Shown piece after piece: positions 60,408 to 64,000 of a DNA stretch of 64,000 bases. A model generated the notes under the pieces. It saw only the letters and a program-made list of their open reading frames with translations. It was not told the origin of the DNA and did not search any database. The translations under genes and the position numbers were made by a program. Location of the stretch: NCBI RefSeq assembly GCF_036226765.1, contig NZ_CP109017.1, positions 3,544,501-3,608,500 on the forward strand. The letters run 5' to 3'. Origin of the DNA: Streptomyces sp. NBC_00670 (GTDB lineage: Bacteria; Actinomycetota; Actinomycetes; Streptomycetales; Streptomycetaceae). The first letter of the stretch is position 1, and every line of letters starts with the position of its first letter.

Positions 60408-61871
60408 TCAGCTGTCGCCGACGCGCTTGCCCAGGGTGAGTTCGACCGTGTGGGTCTTGCCGTCGCGCTTGTAGGTCAGGTCGACCTTGTCGCCGGGGCG
60501 GTGGGTCCAGATGGCGCCGATCAGGGTCGGGCCGCTGTCGATCACCACGTCGTCGAGCTTGGTGATGACGTCGCCGGACTTGAGGCCGGCCTTGTCCGCG
60601 GGGCCGCCCGCCGTGACCGCGTCCGAGCCGTTGGCGCCCTGGTCCGTGATCTTCGCGCCGCCCGAGCCGTCCTCCAGGGAGACCGACGCGCCGATCACCG
60701 GGTACACCGGCTTGCCGGTCTTGATCAGCTGCTGGGCGACGTACTTCGCCTGGTTGATCGGGATGGCGAAGCCCAGGCCGATCGAGCCCGACTGGCCCGA
60801 GCCGCCGCCCAGGCCGCCGCTGCTCGACGACTGGATCGCGGAGTTGATGCCGATGACCGAGCCCTGCGCGTCCAGCAGCGGACCGCCGGAGTTGCCCGGG
60901 TTGATCGACGCGTCCGTCTGCAGCGCGCTCATGTACGAGGTGCTGCTGCCCGACTGGCCGTCGCTCGAGGCCACCGGGCGGTTCTTGGCGCTGATGATGC
61001 CCGTCGTCACCGTGTTCGACAGGCCGAAGGGCGCGCCGATCGCGATTGTCGAGTCGCCGACGGCCACCTTGTCGGAGTCGCCGAGCGGGAGCGGCTTGAG
61101 GTCCGACGGGGCGTTCTTGAGCTTGATGACGGCGACGTCGTAACCCTGCGCGTGGCCGACCACCTCGGCCTCGTACTTCTTGCCGTCGGGGAACGTGGCC
61201 GAGAGCTTGCCGCCGTCGACCGCGTCGGCCACCACGTGGTTGTTGGTGACGATGTGGCCTTCCTTGTCGAAGACGAAGCCCGTGCCCGTGCCGCCCTCGC
61301 CGTTGCTGCCCTCGGCCTCGATGGTGACCGTGCTGGGCAGCGCGCGGGACGCCACCCCGGCCACCGAGCCGGCGGCACGCTTGACGTCGCCGCCGCTCTG
61401 GGAGGCGGAGACGGTGGTGGAGCCGGAGGAGTCGTTGTCCTTGGCGAGCGTGTAGCCGAGCCCGCCGCCGAGGCCGCCCGCGACCAGCGCGGCGACCAGG
61501 ACCGCGGCGACCAGACCGCCGCGGCCGGACTTCGGCTTCGGAGCCGGCTGCTGCCCGGGAGCGCCCCAGCCGCCCGAGCCGTCACCGCCGCCGTAGCCCG
61601 GCGTGCCGGGGGGCGGGGGCGGCCAGCCGGCGTCCACGGGGGACGTCGTGGCGGTCTGGGCGGAGACGGTGGGGTCGGCGGGGGAGTGGCCGCCGTAGGC
61701 CGGTCCGGCATGGGCCGGCTGTCCGGGGGCCTGCGGCGGCTCCCCGTAGCCGTGGCCGGAAGGCGTCCCGCCGGGCTGCGCGCCCGGTGCGGAGGCAGCG
61801 GGAGCGTCCACCGGCACGGGAGGTGCAGACGGGGCCGGGGGTACCGACGTGCCCTCGTTCTCGGTGCTCAC
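60408..61871 (-). CDS. HtrA/DegP-like membrane serine protease with PDZ domain
   Basis: 487 residues. A Pro/Gly-rich cytoplasmic N-terminus (about 1-110) and one membrane helix (GGLVAAVLVAALVAGGLGGGLGYTL) precede a trypsin-like domain with the full triad: His in IVTNNHVVAD, Asp in YDVAVIKL, Ser in NPGNSGGPLLD. A C-terminal PDZ domain (GPADKAGLKSGDVITKLDDVVI) follows. It acts outside the membrane in protein quality control. The GTG start follows GAGGAGAG. Confidence 0.94.
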   Translation of the reverse strand: MSTENEGTSVPPAPSAPPVPVDAPAASAPGAQPGGTPSGHGYGEPPQAPGQPAHAGPAYGGHSPADPTVSAQTATTSPVDAGWPPPPPGTPGYGGGDGSGGWGAPGQQPAPKPKSGRGGLVAAVLVAALVAGGLGGGLGYTLAKDNDSSGSTTVSASQSGGDVKRAAGSVAGVASRALPSTVTIEAEGSNGEGGTGTGFVFDKEGHIVTNNHVVADAVDGGKLSATFPDGKKYEAEVVGHAQGYDVAVIKLKNAPSDLKPLPLGDSDKVAVGDSTIAIGAPFGLSNTVTTGIISAKNRPVASSDGQSGSSTSYMSALQTDASINPGNSGGPLLDAQGSVIGINSAIQSSSSGGLGGGSGQSGSIGLGFAIPINQAKYVAQQLIKTGKPVYPVIGASVSLEDGSGGAKITDQGANGSDAVTAGGPADKAGLKSGDVITKLDDVVIDSGPTLIGAIWTHRPGDKVDLTYKRDGKTHTVELTLGKRVGDS

Positions 61872-62185
61872 AGCTTCTCTCCTCGATCCACGGCTGTTGT
61901 TCTCGTTCGCACGCGGCCACTCCGTCCCACGCTCACCGAACGGTCCGGCGCGATGCAGCTGTGCATGTGCTTTTGTATGCCGTCAGCTTTTCCCATGGAC
62001 CGTCAGGGCACCATAAGCGGTCCCTGTGGGTCCTGCCCACGACCAAACTTTATATATGCATATACGGCTTGTAGGACTTACAAGGCCAAAAGGACGCCCG
62101 ATCCGCGCCGTCCGTACCCGATCCGCGCCGTCCCTATACGGTGCACGGTCCGACACGTACCCCTTCCCGGTGGCACCATGACGCG
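61872..62185. other. Divergent intergenic region with AT-rich palindromes
   Basis: 314 bases between htrA-like and GDPD genes. It contains TATATGCATATA (62053-62064, perfect palindrome in a nearly pure A/T run of ~19 bases) and CTTGTA-GGACT-TACAAG (62068-62084). No gene. Probably regulatory for one or both neighbours. Confidence 0.6.
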
Positions 62186-63016
62186 GTGACCCACGCACGA
62201 CAGCATCCGACCCGGCCGATCCAGGTCGTCGCCCACCGCGGAGCCTCCGAGGAGGCACCCGAACACACGCTCGCGGCCTACCGCAAGGCGATCGAGGACG
62301 GCGCCGACGCCCTCGAGTGCGACGTGCGGCTGACCGCCGACGGTCACCTCGTCTGCGTCCACGACCGCCGCGTCAACCGTACGTCCAACGGACGCGGTGC
62401 CGTCTCCGCGCTGGAGCTCGCCGAACTCGCCGCCCTGGACTTCGGCTCCTGGCACCACCAGGACGAGACCCCCGACGAGGCCCCCGACTGGGAGCACCGG
62501 CCCGAGGACCGGGGGGACACCTCCGTCCTCACCCTGGAGCGGCTCCTTGAGCTGGTCGCCGACGCCGGGCGCCGCGTGGAGCTCGCCGTCGAGACCAAGC
62601 ACCCGACCCGCTGGGCCGGCCAGGTCGAGGAGCGGCTGCTCCTCCTGCTGAAGCGGTTCGGGCTGGACGCGCCGGCGTCGCCCGAGGAGTCCGCGGTGCG
62701 GGTGATGAGCTTCTCGGCGCGGTCCCTGCACCGGGTGCGGGCCGCCTCGCCGACGCTCCCGACGGTGTACCTCACGCAGTTCGTGACCCCCCGGATGCGG
62801 GACGGGCGGCTGCCCGAGGGGGTCCACATCGCGGGGCCCTCGATCCGGATCGTGCGCAATCAGCCGGCGTACGTCCAGCGCCTGAAGGCGGCCGGGCACC
62901 GGGTGCACGTGTGGACGGTGAACACGCCGGAGGACGTCGGCCGCTGCGCCGACCTGGGCGTCGACGCCATCATCACCAATCGTCCGCGGGCCGTACGGGA
63001 GCTGCTGGGGCGCTGA
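62186..63016 (+). CDS. Glycerophosphodiester phosphodiesterase family protein
   Basis: 276 residues. GDPD TIM-barrel motifs: VVAHRGASEEAPEHTLAAYRKAI, GADALECDVRLTADGHLVCVHD (catalytic E/D and the second His), ELAVETKHPTRW, and VHVWTVNTPEDVGRCADLGVDAIITNRP. Hydrolyses glycerophosphodiesters to glycerol-3-phosphate. No signal peptide. The GTG start has no ribosome-binding site and may be leaderless, but the upstream hexamer CACCAT is a poor -10 box. Confidence 0.93.
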   Translation: MTHARQHPTRPIQVVAHRGASEEAPEHTLAAYRKAIEDGADALECDVRLTADGHLVCVHDRRVNRTSNGRGAVSALELAELAALDFGSWHHQDETPDEAPDWEHRPEDRGDTSVLTLERLLELVADAGRRVELAVETKHPTRWAGQVEERLLLLLKRFGLDAPASPEESAVRVMSFSARSLHRVRAASPTLPTVYLTQFVTPRMRDGRLPEGVHIAGPSIRIVRNQPAYVQRLKAAGHRVHVWTVNTPEDVGRCADLGVDAIITNRPRAVRELLGR

Positions 63017-63234
63017 GGCACCGATCACCGAGCGGGTCCGCTCGACGGTGGCCCCGCCTGGTCGTGTTCTGTCGCGTTTGGCGGCGGGCGCCCCGGTTTC
63101 TCACGGGGTGTGCACCGGCGCGTTCGGTCCGTGTGCGGCCACGAAGAGTGACCCGTCGCACGTCGGCCGGTCGGTTTCCGGCCGGTTGCGGTGGGGCATC
63201 CACTCCGTGGCGTGGGGCGAAGGAGGTCTCGGGG

Positions 63235-63741
63235 GTGGCGTTGGTGGTGGCACAGGAGGTGCCCGCGTCGTCGAGCATGGCCGTACCCCATGGCCCTGCG
63301 GGCGTGGGTCAGGCAAGGCACCGGATGCGGGCGCAGCTGCGCGGCGGCGGTGTGTCGGAAGCGGTCATCGACGATGCCGTACTGATCCTTTCCGAACTTC
63401 TCAGCAACGCCTGCCGGCACGGCAGGCCCCTCGGCGACGCCCTCGCCGGGGACGGTGACGTGCGGGCCGCCTGGCGCGTCGAGCCCTCGGGACGGCTCAC
63501 GGTCGAGGTGACGGACGGCGGCGGTCCGACCCGTCCGGTTCCCGCCACGCCGTCGGTCACCGCGCGTGGCGGCCGCGGTCTGAACATCATCACGGCGCTC
63601 GCGCAGGACTGGGGCGTACGGGACGGGGTGCACGGCGAGGTCACCGTCTGGGTCGTCGTCCATGACGACGCCGGTGCCGCGCGCCGGCGGGAGGACTTCG
63701 CCGCACGGGTCACGGCACCGCCGGTCTCACGGGCGTCGTAG
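63235..63741 (+). CDS. RsbW/SpoIIAB-like ATP-binding protein
   Basis: 168 residues from a GTG eight bases after AGGAGG. Histidine-kinase-type ATPase fold of the anti-sigma class: VGQARHRMRAQL, VLILSELLSNACRHGRPL (N-box) and VEVTDGGG (G1), GGRGLNIITALAQDWG (G2). Such proteins often bind SigB-class sigma factors and phosphorylate STAS antagonists; members of both classes are in this window but not adjacent. Targets are unknown. Confidence 0.9.
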   Translation: MALVVAQEVPASSSMAVPHGPAGVGQARHRMRAQLRGGGVSEAVIDDAVLILSELLSNACRHGRPLGDALAGDGDVRAAWRVEPSGRLTVEVTDGGGPTRPVPATPSVTARGGRGLNIITALAQDWGVRDGVHGEVTVWVVVHDDAGAARRREDFAARVTAPPVSRAS

Positions 63742-63756
63742 CCCACGGCTTCCCCG

Positions 63757-63765
63757 TTGTCCACA
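63757..63765 (+). promoter_or_regulatory. Single DnaA box
   Basis: Exact TTGTCCACA, the Streptomyces DnaA-box consensus, between the ATPase gene and the DUF5926 gene. One isolated box; this is not an origin. Confidence 0.4.
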
Positions 63766-63793
63766 GGTTCCCGTCGCCGTCCGTACGAGCGGA

Positions 63794-63799
63794 TAGGCT
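63794..63799 (+). promoter_or_regulatory. -10 box of DUF5926 promoter
   Basis: TAGGCT 42 bases before the ATG, flanked on both sides by CCGTACGAG direct repeats. Confidence 0.4.
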
Positions 63800-63840
63800 C
63801 GCGCCCGTACGAGACGAGCCGTGACCGGGAGACACCGACG

Positions 63841-64000
63841 ATGGCCAAGAAGCGACCCCAGACGAAGGCCAACAGGCCCCGGACCGGTGGCGGGGTGAGC
63901 GCCGGGGCGGACATTCCGGTCGTCGGCGCCCGGGAGCCCTGCCCCTGCGGCAGCGGCCGCCGCTACAAGGCCTGCCACGGCCGGGCCGCGTCGCACGCGG
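63841..64000 (+). CDS. DUF5926 protein with SEC-C motif (partial)
   Basis: Only the first 53 residues lie in the window: MAKKRPQTKANRPRTGGG, then VVGAREPCPCGSGRRYKACHG, a zinc-binding SEC-C motif as at the C-terminus of SecA. The start matches the actinobacterial DUF5926 family. The rest is cut by the window edge. Confidence 0.85.
   Translation, partial: MAKKRPQTKANRPRTGGGVSAGADIPVVGAREPCPCGSGRRYKACHGRAASHA

Noticed and set aside
63757..63799. Replication origin
   Set aside because: Only one DnaA box, no dnaA/dnaN neighbours.

Overview
The window is GC-rich chromosomal DNA from a Streptomyces. Evidence: third-position G/C codon bias throughout, actinobacterial families (DUF4232 lipoproteins, SigE-family sigma factor, GAF-ANTAR, DUF2637, Streptomyces subtilisin inhibitor), leaderless genes with TAGGCT-like -10 boxes, and five exact copies of the Streptomyces parS site GTTTCACGTGAAAC. 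The gene order purD-dnaX-ffs ... upp-tadA-tRNA-sigF-sigN resembles, from memory, the S. coelicolor region a few hundred kb from oriC; the parS sites fit an origin-proximal location. Most genes look like ordinary core genes.

Left part (1-8.4 kb): purD, dnaX and the SRP RNA lie on the minus strand, followed by tRNA-Ser(GGA). The last 54 bases of that tRNA are repeated exactly 3.84 kb downstream. The repeats bound a small tRNA-targeted island that has no integrase. It carries a helicase-associated/WYL-type protein and a PemK/MazF-type toxin-antitoxin pair. This is the clearest accessory element in the window and the best candidate for an uncharacterised, possibly defence-related, cargo.

8.4-25 kb: a DUF4232 lipoprotein, a divergent HxlR/RidA pair, an ABC exporter operon (FtsX/MacB-like) divergent from a NarL-type two-component system, a DUF72 gene whose stop codon lies inside one of three phased parS sites, a CopC-CopD copper protein, an MFS carrier, a cupin, an HhH-GPD protein, a small VapB-like protein, a LytR_C protein and upp.

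25-46 kb: the tadA pair, tRNA-Ser(CGA), a 59-aa membrane peptide, two paralogous SigB-class sigma factors (sigF and sigN), a MarR-regulated efflux pump carrying extra carboxypeptidase-regulatory-like domains next to a YceI protein with the same domain, GAF-ANTAR and STAS regulators, a TetR regulator, a four-gene operon (OmpR-type response regulator, histidine kinase, GT2-GtrA, GT39) likely to act in cell-surface glycosylation, an aminoglycoside-phosphotransferase-like gene, DUF2637 and MOSC genes, and a GntR regulator.

46-64 kb: a second DUF4232 lipoprotein, tRNA-Arg(ACG), tRNA-Ser(GCT), a subtilisin-inhibitor-like protein, a ~1670-residue PAS/degenerate-kinase/disordered/receiver protein, a second parS pair, an acyl-CoA ligase, a SigE-family sigma factor, a DUF1906 secreted hydrolase, a small Asn-rich secreted protein, a prim-pol protein, tRNA-Ser(TGA), an HtrA-type protease, a glycerophosphodiesterase, a RsbW-like ATP-binding protein and the start of a DUF5926 gene. 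All four serine tRNA isoacceptor types lie in this one window. Many intergenic regions hold clean palindromes beside regulator genes; these are listed as candidate operators. They are sequence observations, not demonstrated sites.
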